A stretch of DNA of 64,000 nt from Methylomarinum sp. Ch1-1 (GCF_030717995.2 NZ_CP157743.1:4056501-4120500), one strand, 5' to 3'. Shown: positions 18,898 through 28,896, counted from the first letter of the stretch. Numbers and translations: made by a program. Notes: generated from the sequence alone by a model not told the origin.

Positions 18898-20208
18898 TCA
18901 GGCAAAGATGCTGAGTATACCCTTGCTGGCGACAGCGCGACCCGCCTCTATCTCGTCGGCAACCGCCGAGACCGGCTCCGGACTTGCTTCCGACTCCTGA
19001 CCGCGCTCATGACCATCCCCGCCGCGTTGGTCGGCGGACGTTTGCCAAAAACCGTTCGACTGCTTTTGTTCCGACTGTTGCTGGGAAACGTCGACATTGA
19101 CCAAGTTCAATTGCTGGGCTCCTAACATCTCCCTTAATTTGGGAATCGCCGCCTCTATCGCATCCTTAACGACCGCATGTTGAGTGGTGAAGACGATGGA
19201 AGTTTGATCTTGATTAACATCGACCCGAATCGATATCGGTCCTAGATGCCTGGGATTCAAATTCAACTCGGCTGCCGGCACCGCCTGTTTATGCATCCAA
19301 ACCAGCTTTTCGGATAACTCCTGCCCCCATTGCGGATGCGCGAAATGACGGTTCATCGGCGCGACCTCGGTCGCGATTTCCCTGCCGAGACCACGATTGA
19401 GCATCGCCAGTTCAGCGCTCATCTTCGGCAAGTTTTTTTCTTGTCCGTCATCGATCGCTTCAGTCTCAATCGGCTCTCGTGCCGAACGCTTTTCCGCGCC
19501 GTCACCGAAATCCTGTCGTTCGGTCTCGAAGGCCTCGTTTTTCGGCATCGATAAAATATCGTTTTTTTCCGCACGGCTCGCCGTAACGGTCTCATCGACG
19601 CCGTCTTTAGGCGACGCCAGCACCCCGCTAGCCACCGTCTCATCGGGCATCGGCTGAGTTTTATGTAGCAACGATACCGATAAATTCGTCGTCTTCTCAT
19701 TGAGCCATTCAGGAACCCGTCGATCGGATGACTGTTGTTGCGCCACTTCCGCTGCGGCGGAAAGCGCCGGACTGATTGGAAGGCTCTCCCCACCCTGAGC
19801 GAGCGTCGACACCAAGAAATCCGTAGTCACAGCCGCTTCACTCTGCGCATCGGCGGTCAATTCTGAGTTCGCTAACGGCTCGGCGATCGACTGTACATCC
19901 TCGAGGTTTTTCAGCACCTCAGCCAGCGCCTGCAACGTCGCATCCAGATCAATATCGACCTCCTTCTTGATCGCGGGCGGCAATTGTTTGCCGTCGAATG
20001 CGGCAAGCCCTTGCAACACAGCGACCTGGCTCGCTTGTTCGGCCGGCGCCGGCCGGTCCTGAGCCTGCCTCAGTAATTCGATCTGCTCGGCCAGCGCCGC
20101 CGAAAACTGTTCCGGCGAGACGCCGTCCTGCAGCCCTGTTCGCTGCAGATATTCCAGCCCCTGCAGACCGGAAAATAATTGTAATAAACCAGAAGCCTCG
20201 ATACTCAT
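18898..20208 (-). CDS. fliK: Flagellar hook-length control protein
   Basis: A 436-residue protein, long, acidic and low-complexity in its first 270 residues. The C-terminal Flg_hook domain (about 290-385) reads AELNLNPRHLGPISIRV, then VVKDAIEAAIPKLREML. FliK acts as a secreted ruler and switches export specificity of the flagellar secretion gate. It lies 28 bp after fliJ. It is the last gene of this flagellar run; fliL, fliM and later genes are not here, and the ribosomal operon follows instead. Confidence 0.9.
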   Translation of the reverse strand: MSIEASGLLQLFSGLQGLEYLQRTGLQDGVSPEQFSAALAEQIELLRQAQDRPAPAEQASQVAVLQGLAAFDGKQLPPAIKKEVDIDLDATLQALAEVLKNLEDVQSIAEPLANSELTADAQSEAAVTTDFLVSTLAQGGESLPISPALSAAAEVAQQQSSDRRVPEWLNEKTTNLSVSLLHKTQPMPDETVASGVLASPKDGVDETVTASRAEKNDILSMPKNEAFETERQDFGDGAEKRSAREPIETEAIDDGQEKNLPKMSAELAMLNRGLGREIATEVAPMNRHFAHPQWGQELSEKLVWMHKQAVPAAELNLNPRHLGPISIRVDVNQDQTSIVFTTQHAVVKDAIEAAIPKLREMLGAQQLNLVNVDVSQQQSEQKQSNGFWQTSADQRGGDGHERGQESEASPEPVSAVADEIEAGRAVASKGILSIFA

Positions 20209-20236
20209 GCTCGTTCTCCGAAAATCCCCCTCATGC

Positions 20237-20689
20237 TCAAGCAGATCTCATGCCATTTTTTCTAGGAAACCGGCTGGCTCTTTCATCCTGCTCCGCCTGC
20301 TCGCGCTTATTGACCAGTTTCGCTTCATCGCTAGCAGCCTGTGCACTCATTTTCTGCATGCTCTTGGTTTTTTGGTGCTTCTGTTCCCAATTTTTACGGA
20401 ACTGAACGAGCTCTCTGCCTTTTGCCTCGACCGTCTGCCCTTGCGCTTCAATCGCCTTATCGAGCTTATCGATAAACGCACGAAATTCCAGCAATTGAGA
20501 GATGGAAAGGCCTCGGTTCTTTAAGGCGTCGTATTTTTCCCTGTACTCTTGTCGATAATTCTTAAGATTCTGTAACTGAGCTTCCATTTCTTGGCGCTGC
20601 CGCTGACAGGCGCCCAGCATCTGCAAAGCCTGACTTTCCTGTTGAGATTGGAGATCAATGATAATGTTTAGCCGCTGTGATTTCTTCAT
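20237..20689 (-). CDS. fliJ: Flagellar export chaperone
   Basis: A 150-residue, strongly coiled-coil protein (charged, Gln-rich helices throughout, for example QMLGACQRQRQEMEAQLQNL). Size, composition and position directly after fliI identify FliJ, which links the export ATPase to the gate. The ATG overlaps the fliI stop by 4 bp. Confidence 0.9.
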   Translation of the reverse strand: MKKSQRLNIIIDLQSQQESQALQMLGACQRQRQEMEAQLQNLKNYRQEYREKYDALKNRGLSISQLLEFRAFIDKLDKAIEAQGQTVEAKGRELVQFRKNWEQKHQKTKSMQKMSAQAASDEAKLVNKREQAEQDERASRFPRKNGMRSA

Positions 20690-22071
20690 GTCCGTTCTCC
20701 GTTTGCCGCCGTATTAATATTCGGGCGCACCCCCAATACCGCCCCCAACTCGCTGAGACTTCTGCTGATATCAACCGCCTCATTCATATCCTGCTGCAAA
20801 AACTCCATGATCGATTGATTCTTGGCGATAGCCTGGTCGATGCGCGGATCCGAACCCGACTGATAAGCGCCGACGCTGATCAAGTCCTTGTTCTGCTGAT
20901 AAGTCGAATATAATCGCCGCAATTCCCTGGCCATTTGCAAATGTTCGCTCTCAACGATATCGGGCATCACCCGGCTGATCGATGCCTCGATATCGATCGC
21001 CGGAAAATGTCCTGCCTCGGCGAGATTCCTGGACAACACGACATGTCCGTCCAACACCCCTCGCGCGGCATCGGCTATCGGGTCGTTGGTATCATCCCCC
21101 TCAGCCAACACGGTATAAAAGGCGGTAATCGAACCGCCGTCGACATCGCCGTTGCCGGCTCTTTCCACCAGCGCCGGTAATTTGGCGAATACCGACGGCG
21201 GATAGCCCTTGGTCGCCGGCGGCTCATCGATGGCCAGCGCAATCTCCCGGTAAGCTTGCGCATAGCGGGTGAGCGAATCCATCAACAGCAACACATCGAG
21301 GCCCTGGTCACGAAAATATTCCGCTAAACAGGTCGCAAGCATCGCGCCATGCACCCGCATCAACGGTGAATCGTCGGCCGGGGAAGCCACCACCACGGCC
21401 CGCTTCATGCCCTCTTCGCCGAGTATCTTCAACACGAACTCATTAACCTCGCGCCCTCTTTCCCCAATCAAGCCGACGACAACGACGTCGGCGGTGGTAA
21501 ACCGAGTCATCATGCCGAGCAGCACGCTTTTACCGACCCCGGTCCCGGCAAACAAGCCCATGCGTTGCCCACGCCCTACGCTGAACAGCGCATTGATGGA
21601 CCTAACACCCACATCGAGCGGCTCTCGTATCGGCTTTCTAGCCAACGGATTGATCGCCACGCCGGACAGCATTACCTTGGCATCGGTCTGCAAGGGCCCT
21701 TTGTTGTCCAGCGCCTCACCGGATCCACTCAGCACCCGCCCCAACAAGCCGAAACCCACCTTGGCCAGGCTGTTAGTGCCTAAGGGTATCACTCGGCAAC
21801 CCGGCTCCAAGCCATGGGTATCGCCGGTCGGCATTAAAAAAATCCGACTGCCGGCAAAACCGACCACTTCCGCGGAAATTTTTTTGCCGTTTTTGTTTTC
21901 CACCCAACATAAGGAGCCGATGGCCGCCCGGCAACCTTCCGCCTCTAGCGTCAATCCAACCATACGCGATAAACGGCCTTCAACAATCATCTCCGGCGTC
22001 TCATCTAATCTGGCCCTATAAGGTTTCAAGCGCTGCAGCCATTGTTCGGTTCGATTGGCGGCCGGAATCAT
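20686..22071 (-). CDS. fliI: Flagellum-specific export ATPase
   Basis: A 461-residue F1-beta-like ATPase that powers flagellar protein export. It has the P-loop GLFAGTGVGKSVLLG (about 180), VVGLIGERGREVNEFV, the Walker B region LDVLLLMDSLTRYAQAYREI, and the family-typical EPPATKGYPPSVFAKLP. It overlaps fliH and fliJ by 4 bp each. Confidence 0.97.
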   Translation of the reverse strand: MIPAANRTEQWLQRLKPYRARLDETPEMIVEGRLSRMVGLTLEAEGCRAAIGSLCWVENKNGKKISAEVVGFAGSRIFLMPTGDTHGLEPGCRVIPLGTNSLAKVGFGLLGRVLSGSGEALDNKGPLQTDAKVMLSGVAINPLARKPIREPLDVGVRSINALFSVGRGQRMGLFAGTGVGKSVLLGMMTRFTTADVVVVGLIGERGREVNEFVLKILGEEGMKRAVVVASPADDSPLMRVHGAMLATCLAEYFRDQGLDVLLLMDSLTRYAQAYREIALAIDEPPATKGYPPSVFAKLPALVERAGNGDVDGGSITAFYTVLAEGDDTNDPIADAARGVLDGHVVLSRNLAEAGHFPAIDIEASISRVMPDIVESEHLQMARELRRLYSTYQQNKDLISVGAYQSGSDPRIDQAIAKNQSIMEFLQQDMNEAVDISRSLSELGAVLGVRPNINTAANGERT

Positions 22072-22805
22072 GCTGTCCTATCCTCTCGTCTTTCCCCGCC
22101 CAATACCTTGGCGACGATGGCCGCCAATCGATTCTCCACCGTCGCATCGACATGGGAGGCGCCGGTTTCGACGCGGCAGCCGCCACGCGTCAGCAACGGA
22201 TCTTCCTGGATTCCCCACGGCGGCGACATCTCATCCAGGACCAGCGCGGAACGAACCAACTCCGCATCTTCGGGATGCAAGGTCAGCGTGATTTTCTGAT
22301 TGGCCAGCGGCAGTGCTCCCACCGCTTCCTTGACAACGGCGACAATCTGGCCGGGATCGACCTTGATTTCCCGCCTCACCAATTGACTGGCGATGCCGAT
22401 GGAAAGTTCGACCAACTCCTGCTCGACTCGATCATCCAAATACTTGAAAGGCTCGGCCAGAGATTCCAACAGACTGACAAATTCCGCCGTTTGTTTACGC
22501 AATAGGTGCACATTGTCTTGATAGCCTTTTTTGGCGCCTTCATCAAATCCTTGTTTGAACCCAGACTCCTTACCTTCCTGTATTCCCTCTTTGCGACCTT
22601 GCTCGACCCCTTCCTGTCGGCCTTGCTCGAAGGCTTCATCATAGGCCTGCTTTTGCATCGCCTCGATTTCATCGACTGTCAGGATCCGAGTTTCCTCGTC
22701 GGCCACCGGCTCCGACCGACCTTCACCGAAAGTTTCCAGATCGGTCCAGGTATCGAGCGCATCTAGCTCGTCCTCAGAGAAATTGGCATGTTTAGACCAG
22801 TTCAT
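22068..22805 (-). CDS. fliH: Flagellar assembly protein, FliI regulator
   Basis: About 245 residues. The start is taken as the ATG at 22805 (MNWSKHANF); in-frame GTG codons lie two and one codon earlier. The middle carries the glycine-spaced repeat typical of FliH (FEQGRQEGVEQGRKEGIQEG and onwards, GxxxG helices), then a C-terminal ATPase-binding domain with IGIASQLVRREIKVDPGQIV. It binds FliI as a negative regulator. Overlaps the fliG end by 14 bp. Confidence 0.93.
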   Translation of the reverse strand: MNWSKHANFSEDELDALDTWTDLETFGEGRSEPVADEETRILTVDEIEAMQKQAYDEAFEQGRQEGVEQGRKEGIQEGKESGFKQGFDEGAKKGYQDNVHLLRKQTAEFVSLLESLAEPFKYLDDRVEQELVELSIGIASQLVRREIKVDPGQIVAVVKEAVGALPLANQKITLTLHPEDAELVRSALVLDEMSPPWGIQEDPLLTRGGCRVETGASHVDATVENRLAAIVAKVLGGERREDRTA

Positions 22806-23799
22806 CACCACCGCCGCCTAGAGAAATTTCGCCGGAGTCTGCCAGTTTTTTGGCTATGGCCAGTATATCTTTCTGAGCCGCTTCGACTTCGCTCAGTTTA
22901 GTCGGCGGCGAGGCTTCCAAATCATCACGCAACATTTCCGCAGCCCTTTTTGACATGTTTCCGAAAATTTTATTCTTGAGCTCATCATCGACTCCGCGCA
23001 ACGCCACCAGCAACTGATCGGTGGAGATCTCCCTCAACAAGGTTTGTATGCCGCGATCATCGATGACGATCAAGTCATCAAAAATGAACATTTTATCCTG
23101 AATCTGTTGCCCCAGATCCGGATTGCTTTCATTAATATCCTCCATCATCATTTCGCTGATCGAGCCATCGCTGAAGTTCAGGATATTGGCCGCCGCATCG
23201 ACGCCCCCGACCGCGGAGGACTTGACGCTGTCGCTGCCGGTCAGCTGTTTTTCCATGATATCATCGAGTTCCCGCAGGGCCGCAGGCTGCACCCCTTCCA
23301 TCGTCGCGATCCGCATCAGAATATCGGAACGCATGTTTTGTGGCAATAACGCCAAAATTTCTGCAGACTGATCGGCGTCCAACAACGAAAGAATGATCGC
23401 GATAATCTGCGGATGTTCCAGGCGGATCAAATCGGCAATCGATCGTGTATCCATCCATTTCAGTTGCTCTATGCCTTTACTATTCGCGCCCAACAAAATT
23501 CGATCGATGATGCTGCCGGCTTTATCCGCGCCCAGGGCATTGGTCAGCATGCTGCGTATATATTCGTCGGAATCCATACCCAGGCCGGTTTCGTTTTTTA
23601 CTTCTGAAATAAACTCTTCCAGCACGTTGTCCACCATGTCCGAACTAATAGGACCTATCCTGGCCATCGTCGAACCTACCAGCTGCACTTCCTTAGGCCC
23701 CATGTTTTTCAATACCGTAGCCGCCCTATCCTGACCAATCGCCAACAACAACAATGACGCCCGCTCGGCCCGGGTTAATTTAATATTTTCCTCAGCCAT
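22792..23799 (-). CDS. fliG: Flagellar motor switch protein
   Basis: A 335-residue C-ring protein that couples rotor to stator. N-terminal ERASLLLLAIGQDRAATVLK, the middle-domain EHPQIIAIILSLLD (EHPQ motif), and the C-terminal charged torque helix with DQLLVALRGVDDELKNKIFGN. Length is usual. It overlaps the fliF end by 8 bp. Confidence 0.97.
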   Translation of the reverse strand: MAEENIKLTRAERASLLLLAIGQDRAATVLKNMGPKEVQLVGSTMARIGPISSDMVDNVLEEFISEVKNETGLGMDSDEYIRSMLTNALGADKAGSIIDRILLGANSKGIEQLKWMDTRSIADLIRLEHPQIIAIILSLLDADQSAEILALLPQNMRSDILMRIATMEGVQPAALRELDDIMEKQLTGSDSVKSSAVGGVDAAANILNFSDGSISEMMMEDINESNPDLGQQIQDKMFIFDDLIVIDDRGIQTLLREISTDQLLVALRGVDDELKNKIFGNMSKRAAEMLRDDLEASPPTKLSEVEAAQKDILAIAKKLADSGEISLGGGGDELV

Positions 23800-25552
23800 C
23801 GTCTTTCAGCCACCCTTTCAATACTTGAGAAACCAGCTTAGGATCCTCATCGATCAGCTTGCGCACGTATTCCAGCCGCTTTTCATAATTTTGCGGCGCA
23901 TCAAGCAACAGCAAATCTTCCGCGCCGGAAGTGAGACCCAATTGATCGGCCTCATCGCCCCCGTCAACCGGCACCGCCACGGGCTTGCCGTTGGCGTCGA
24001 TCTTAACCACCCCGCCCATCGCTTCGGCTTCGGCCTGCACCCTAGCTAACTCGTCGGCCAATGCCTCGTCTTCCTGCCTGGAAACCAGCCCTCTCATCGT
24101 AGGCCGCAACACGCCAAACACCAGAAACAACACTACCGCCAAGGCCGCCAACTGCTTCATCGCATCGTGAAACCAGCTTTGATCCCACAACGGCAGTTCG
24201 GGCAAAGGCTCCATCTCATCGACGGCCTTGAAGGCGACATTGGTGACGGTAACCTGATCCCCGCGGCCACTATCAAAACCGACGGCCTGCTTAACCAATT
24301 CCCGCAGCTGATTCACATCCTCCCGGGAATACGGTTGACTAATCATGGAACCATCGGCCTGAACGACTTTCTTGTTGTCCACCACGACCGCTACCGACAA
24401 ACGTCGCAATACGCCGGTAGCCAGCCGTGTATGAGTAATGGTTTTATCCAGTTCGAAATTTCGTGTCGCGCTCTTGCTGACCGATGATGGAGAAGACGCC
24501 TCGCCTGCAGAGGCTTCGGCGCCACTTGCCAGTTCCGGCGCCACCCCGGTGGGAGGAGGTTGATTGGATAAGGCGCCCGGAACCCCCTGCACCGCCGCCA
24601 ACGAATTTTCTTCTTCCACGGTCTGCTCGCTGCGCAGAGCCGGCAGATCCGGATTGAACATCTCTTGGGTGCGTTCGGTCACGGTGAAATCGACATCGGC
24701 GGAAAGCTGGGTGCGTAATCCATCGCTGCCGACCAGTGGCGTCAGTATATTCTCAATCCGCGCCATCAGATGTTCTTCGATGTTTTTCTTGTAGTCGAAT
24801 TGCTTCGATGTCAGATAAATATCCGCCGAACGATCCTGGCTGTTCAACAAACGGCCTTTCTGGTCGACCACCGTCACCTGACTCGACTCCAGCATCGGTA
24901 CGCTGGAGGACACCAGATGCACAATCGCTTCGATCTGTTCTTTTTCCAGTGTCCTGCCTTGATACAAACTGACGACCACGGAGGCGCTGGGTTTTTTCTG
25001 TTTGCGGACAAATACCGACTGCTTGGGCAGGGCCAACAACACCCTCGCCGACTTGACATTCTGTATGGTCATGACCGTGCGCGCGATTTCGCCTTCCAGT
25101 GCGCGCTTAAAACGCATTAATTCAACATTTTTGCTGGTGCCGAAGCTGGTTTCCTTATCCAGCAGCTCGTAACCGATACTGGTGCTGCGCGGCAAGCCTT
25201 GCGCCGCCAATTTCAGTTTTAACTCACGCACATCGCCGGCCGGGACCATAATCGCCCCGGTACCGGAGTCGACATGATATTCACTACCCAGCTTGTCCAA
25301 CGCATCGATAATTTCAGCACTATCCTGTTCGGCAATATTGGAAAAAAGTAAATCATAGGAAGGCTCTTGAGACCACAACACGACCGCTACGCCTATCGCT
25401 ACACTGAGCGCCAGCCCCAGCATCAAGCCCACCTGCCTGACAACAGAAAGATCGGCCATCCCCTTAATCGCCGGGTGCAGCTTGTCCTCCGTCGTCGTCA
25501 ACTGGTTAGCCGGTTCAATATCGGCTGTGCTGTTATTATTTTGCTCACTCAT
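23792..25552 (-). CDS. fliF: Flagellar M-ring protein
   Basis: A 586-residue inner-membrane ring protein: TM1 about 40-65 (LMLGLALSVAIGVAVVLW), YscJ/FliF ring domains with RALEGEIARTVMTIQNVKSA, a large periplasmic loop, TM2 about 470-490, and a cytoplasmic FliG-binding tail ending EDPKLVSQVLKGWLKDDG. It would normally follow fliE closely; here 235 bp with repeat sequence separates them. Confidence 0.96.
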   Translation of the reverse strand: MSEQNNNSTADIEPANQLTTTEDKLHPAIKGMADLSVVRQVGLMLGLALSVAIGVAVVLWSQEPSYDLLFSNIAEQDSAEIIDALDKLGSEYHVDSGTGAIMVPAGDVRELKLKLAAQGLPRSTSIGYELLDKETSFGTSKNVELMRFKRALEGEIARTVMTIQNVKSARVLLALPKQSVFVRKQKKPSASVVVSLYQGRTLEKEQIEAIVHLVSSSVPMLESSQVTVVDQKGRLLNSQDRSADIYLTSKQFDYKKNIEEHLMARIENILTPLVGSDGLRTQLSADVDFTVTERTQEMFNPDLPALRSEQTVEEENSLAAVQGVPGALSNQPPPTGVAPELASGAEASAGEASSPSSVSKSATRNFELDKTITHTRLATGVLRRLSVAVVVDNKKVVQADGSMISQPYSREDVNQLRELVKQAVGFDSGRGDQVTVTNVAFKAVDEMEPLPELPLWDQSWFHDAMKQLAALAVVLFLVFGVLRPTMRGLVSRQEDEALADELARVQAEAEAMGGVVKIDANGKPVAVPVDGGDEADQLGLTSGAEDLLLLDAPQNYEKRLEYVRKLIDEDPKLVSQVLKGWLKDDG

Positions 25553-25692
25553 GGGCTAATCAATTTTTGGCTAAACGGAAAACCGACGACACGTCTCGGC
25601 GACCCTGACACATTCAGCGTTATTTGCAGAAAATCTAAGGAACGAGTATGAAATAACTTCTCCAAATGTCGGAAGAGGAATCGGTGGCTCGA

Positions 25693-25787
25693 TTGACAGG
25701 TGCGACAACCCTGTCGCATACACTTCTTCCACAAGCAATTGATAGGAAAAGAAATATTTTCTCAGTATCAAGCTGAATAGTTACACC
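25693..25787 (-). repeat. Family-A-related repeat between fliE and fliF
   Basis: Minus-strand sequence starting GTAACTATTCAGCTTGATAC and continuing through GAAAATATTTCTTTTCC to GCGACAGGGTTGTCGCACC. The same sequence in plus orientation lies at about 29097-29182. Only one end carries the family-A terminus, so it is a related element or a partial copy. Confidence 0.8.
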
Positions 25788-26093
25788 TTACATAGGCATA
25801 TTCATGACGTCTTGATAGGCCTCGACCAACTTGTTGCGCACCTGCACCATGGCCTGAAACGAGACGCTGGCCTTTTGCGATGCGATCATCACTTCCGCTA
25901 AACTGACATCGGAATCTCCCGTTTCAAAAGCCTTGGACAACTCCCCCGAAGCCTTTTGCGTCTCATTGACCGTATCGATCGACTGCTTCAATATCGCCGC
26001 AAAATCGGAATCGTTTTGTTGAGGCTTACTGCCCGCTTCAATCGACATGGCGCGCATCTGCGCCAATACTTCATTAACATTCATATCAGTCAT
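25788..26093 (-). CDS. fliE: Flagellar hook-basal body protein FliE
   Basis: A 101-residue protein linking the M-ring to the rod. The conserved C-terminal part reads DVSLAEVMIASQKASVSFQAM, then VQVRNKLVEAYQDVMNMPM. Length matches the family. The start may be the first ATG (MTDMNVNEV) or the fourth codon. It is downstream of flrC (60 bp) and separated from fliF by a repeat. Confidence 0.95.
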   Translation of the reverse strand: MTDMNVNEVLAQMRAMSIEAGSKPQQNDSDFAAILKQSIDTVNETQKASGELSKAFETGDSDVSLAEVMIASQKASVSFQAMVQVRNKLVEAYQDVMNMPM

Positions 26094-26153
26094 GTCATTT
26101 ACTCATTAAAGCTTTTACTGCCAATTGGCGAAGCACTTTTCAGTGCCAATAGT

Positions 26154-27530
26154 TTAGCATGGAACCGCAACCCCCGATTCCTTCATTCGAGCGAGCTTAT
26201 AGCGAAGTGTCCGAGGACTGATGCCTAGTTTTTCCGCGGTCATCTTTCGACTGCCGTTCACCTCGCTCAGCGTTTTCAGAATAATCTTTTCCTCGGCCGA
26301 CCTGATCCCGTCTCCCAAGCTGTTCAGCGCATACGCCTCTTTTGTTTCATCGTCTTGCTCAGTCTCGTCGACGGATTCGACCACAACGAGCTCGTCCATG
26401 TTGTGCGGCTCCTCGAAGATCAGCTCATTTTCGCCGATTTGCCCCAGCTGTTGTAATATCAAGGCCCGCTGCACGACATTCTCCAACTCCCGAACATTGC
26501 CCGGCCAGCGATAACGCTGCATTTTATCGACGGCCTCCTGCGTGAACACCGGTAAAGTCTTGCCGGCTCCGCCATGCTTATGCAACAGCGCCATGGCCAG
26601 CGGCAGGATATCGCCAACTCGCTCCCGTAACGGTGGAATTTTAAGTGGAAAAACGCTAAGGCGATAATATAAATCCTCGCGGAAACGCCCTTGTTCGACA
26701 TAATCCTTTAATTTCCGGTTAGTCGTCGCCAAAATCCTGACATTCAGCGCGATCTTTTTTTGACTACCGAGTCGCTCGACTTCTTTTTCCTGTAATACCC
26801 TGAGCAGCTTAGCCTGCAACGACAACTCCATTTCCGAAATCTCGTCCAACAGCAAGGTGCCACCCTGGGCCTGTTCAAACTTACCGGCAGCCGACTGCAC
26901 CGCGCCGGTAAAAGCGCCTTTTTCATAGCCGAACAACATCGCCTCCAACATGTTTTCCGGAATTGCAGCACAATTTATTGCGACAAACGGCCCCTCGCTC
27001 TGCGGCGAATGCTGATGTATATACCTGGCCAAAACCTCCTTGCCGGTGCCGCTTTCCCCTTGCAGTAAGACCGTCACATCGGTTCTGGCCACCTTGGCAG
27101 TGACCCCATATAACTGCTTCATCTTGTTGTCGGCGATAACAGCATCATTGACCGACTCAGTCGTCCGGGCCATGAAACCGGCAACCCTATCGACCAGCGT
27201 TGCCGCCTCAAAGGGCTTGATCAGATAATCGACAGCGCCTGAACGCATCGCTTCGACCGCTTTCGGTATCGTGCCGAAGGCGGTCATCAACAATACCGGA
27301 ACATCCGAATACTGGCTTTGAATATTGTGCAACAATTGGAAACCGTCCATCACCGGCATCTGCACGTCGCTGACCACCAGTTTGAATCGGTGTTTTGCCA
27401 ACTTGCTTAAAGCTTCGGTGCCATTGTTCGCGGCCATCACCCGATAACCCTCGATTTCCAGGGTGTCGCATAACGCCTCGGATAAAGCCGAATCATCCTC
27501 GACGATCAGCACATCATACTGTTTCATCAT
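26154..27530 (-). CDS. flrC: Sigma-54-dependent flagellar response regulator
   Basis: A 458-residue NtrC-type activator (FlrC/FleR). It has an N-terminal receiver with phospho-acceptor D55 (LVVSDVQMPVMDG), a central AAA+ domain with GESGTGKE and the sigma-54 contact loop GAFTGA, and a C-terminal Fis-type helix-turn-helix (SRKMTAEKLGISPRTLRYKL). It is phosphorylated by the FlrB kinase encoded just upstream (17 bp overlap) and in related bacteria activates class III flagellar genes such as those for basal body and hook. Confidence 0.94.
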   Translation of the reverse strand: MMKQYDVLIVEDDSALSEALCDTLEIEGYRVMAANNGTEALSKLAKHRFKLVVSDVQMPVMDGFQLLHNIQSQYSDVPVLLMTAFGTIPKAVEAMRSGAVDYLIKPFEAATLVDRVAGFMARTTESVNDAVIADNKMKQLYGVTAKVARTDVTVLLQGESGTGKEVLARYIHQHSPQSEGPFVAINCAAIPENMLEAMLFGYEKGAFTGAVQSAAGKFEQAQGGTLLLDEISEMELSLQAKLLRVLQEKEVERLGSQKKIALNVRILATTNRKLKDYVEQGRFREDLYYRLSVFPLKIPPLRERVGDILPLAMALLHKHGGAGKTLPVFTQEAVDKMQRYRWPGNVRELENVVQRALILQQLGQIGENELIFEEPHNMDELVVVESVDETEQDDETKEAYALNSLGDGIRSAEEKIILKTLSEVNGSRKMTAEKLGISPRTLRYKLARMKESGVAVPC

Positions 27531-28734
27531 TTGTTACCTCTCTTTCAACAACAGCTGTCGCGCTAGACAAAGCGAATGAATATTGATTGATGCAAGGCAA
27601 GACCAAGGTAAAGGTCGTCCCCTGCCCAGGAGTGGAAGAACAGCGAATGGCGCCGCTATGCGCCTTAACGACGCTGTCGACAACGGCCAACCCCAAACCG
27701 GTGCCATTCAGCTTAGTAGTGAAAAATGGCTCAAAAAGACGTTGCTGCTGTTGCGCCGACATGCCTTCGCCGTTATCGGTAATCTTGATTTGCAAACTGC
27801 CTTCATCCTGTCGAGAAACCGTCATCTCGACTCGACCGCGAGGATCGCAAGCTTCGACCGCATTATTGAGAACATTCATCAATGCCCCGCGCAAGGCGTC
27901 TTCATTACCCAGCATGTCATCCACCGGCAAGCGATTTTCGAGATCAAATACAATGTCCATTTCAGCCATGTTTTCGGCGATTCGCGCCAATAGATGACGC
28001 AATGAAAAAACCTCCATCGTCAATCTGCCCTGTTTAGCGAAAATCAACATGTCGTTGACCTGCCTCTCTAGATGATGCAGTCTTTCCAGAATTTTTTGCG
28101 AGAAGCGCTGCCGCTTGTCATCGGTTACGGCAGGCTTATTCATTTGCGACGCATAGAGTATCGCCGTCGCCAAAGGCGTCCTGACCTGATGCGCCATGCT
28201 GGCGACCATCTCCCCCATCGCCGACAGCTGTTTTTGCTGAGCCAGCATATCTTGCAGGGAACGCAGTTCGCTGACATCGGACAGCAAGACGATCTGTCCG
28301 TTGTCATTATCGAGAGCATTACGGGTGATATTGACGCGCCTGCCGTCAGATAACTGACGCTCATGCGGAGTATCGAATACCGGCAGCAATCTGCGCTGAA
28401 CGACACCTCCCCAACCCTGTCCCAACAGCGGTTCACCAAGGAGATCGATGGCAAGCATGTTACAGTCAATCACCTGCTCGGCAGCATCGAGCACGACGAC
28501 GGCAGCCGGCAGAGCCGCCAGAATCTGTTGCAGTCGCGCCGCGATTTTCTCTTTTTCAACCAATGTCTTAAGACGTTCACTGCGCGCCGCGGCCAATTCC
28601 TGAGTCAATTTGGCCACCTGAGTTTCCAAACCCTGGTAGGAATCGCTCAGGTTCTGGGAAAGCTGATTGAAGAGCCGGAAAGCATCGGTCAGACGCTCCG
28701 CTTTTTGTGCTTGTTGCTTATTGGCTGTAGTCAT
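27514..28734 (-). CDS. flrB: Flagellar sensor histidine kinase
   Basis: A 406-residue soluble kinase (FlrB/FleS): N-terminal coiled coil (about 15-60), PAS domain (about 65-160), HisKA with H182 in MAHQVRTPLA, and HATPase with NVLNNAVEACDP and GTGLGLAVV. There is no membrane segment, as is usual for this family. A sigma-54 promoter motif lies 36 bp upstream of the start. Confidence 0.94.
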   Translation of the reverse strand: MTTANKQQAQKAERLTDAFRLFNQLSQNLSDSYQGLETQVAKLTQELAAARSERLKTLVEKEKIAARLQQILAALPAAVVVLDAAEQVIDCNMLAIDLLGEPLLGQGWGGVVQRRLLPVFDTPHERQLSDGRRVNITRNALDNDNGQIVLLSDVSELRSLQDMLAQQKQLSAMGEMVASMAHQVRTPLATAILYASQMNKPAVTDDKRQRFSQKILERLHHLERQVNDMLIFAKQGRLTMEVFSLRHLLARIAENMAEMDIVFDLENRLPVDDMLGNEDALRGALMNVLNNAVEACDPRGRVEMTVSRQDEGSLQIKITDNGEGMSAQQQQRLFEPFFTTKLNGTGLGLAVVDSVVKAHSGAIRCSSTPGQGTTFTLVLPCINQYSFALSSATAVVEREVTNDETV

Positions 28735-28769
28735 TTCCGCTCATAGTTTTTAGCTGACAAAAACAGTCA

Positions 28770-28785
28770 AGCAAAAATCAAACCA
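28770..28785 (-). promoter_or_regulatory. Sigma-54 promoter candidate for flrBC
   Basis: On the minus strand TGGTTTGATTTTTGCT, with GG and GC separated by exactly 10 bp and TTGCT at -12. In Vibrio and Pseudomonas, flrBC is a class II operon activated by FlrA/FleQ with sigma-54, so position and type agree. A MITE-A copy begins 26 bp further upstream. Confidence 0.65.
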
Positions 28786-28896
28786 ATTATTTAATGACCT
28801 AAAAAACAGCGTAATTATTCAGCGTATTTTTATCAGAGGGAGTAGGCTATTGATTTATCGGGCTGTCTGCAACAGGACGTTGCAGTCAGAGCTTAC

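Noticed and set aside
26130-26151. Sigma-54 promoter upstream of fliE (TTGGCAC ... GTGCTT)
   Set aside because: GG and GC are 11 bp apart instead of the strict 10, and the sequence is better explained as a small hairpin after flrC.
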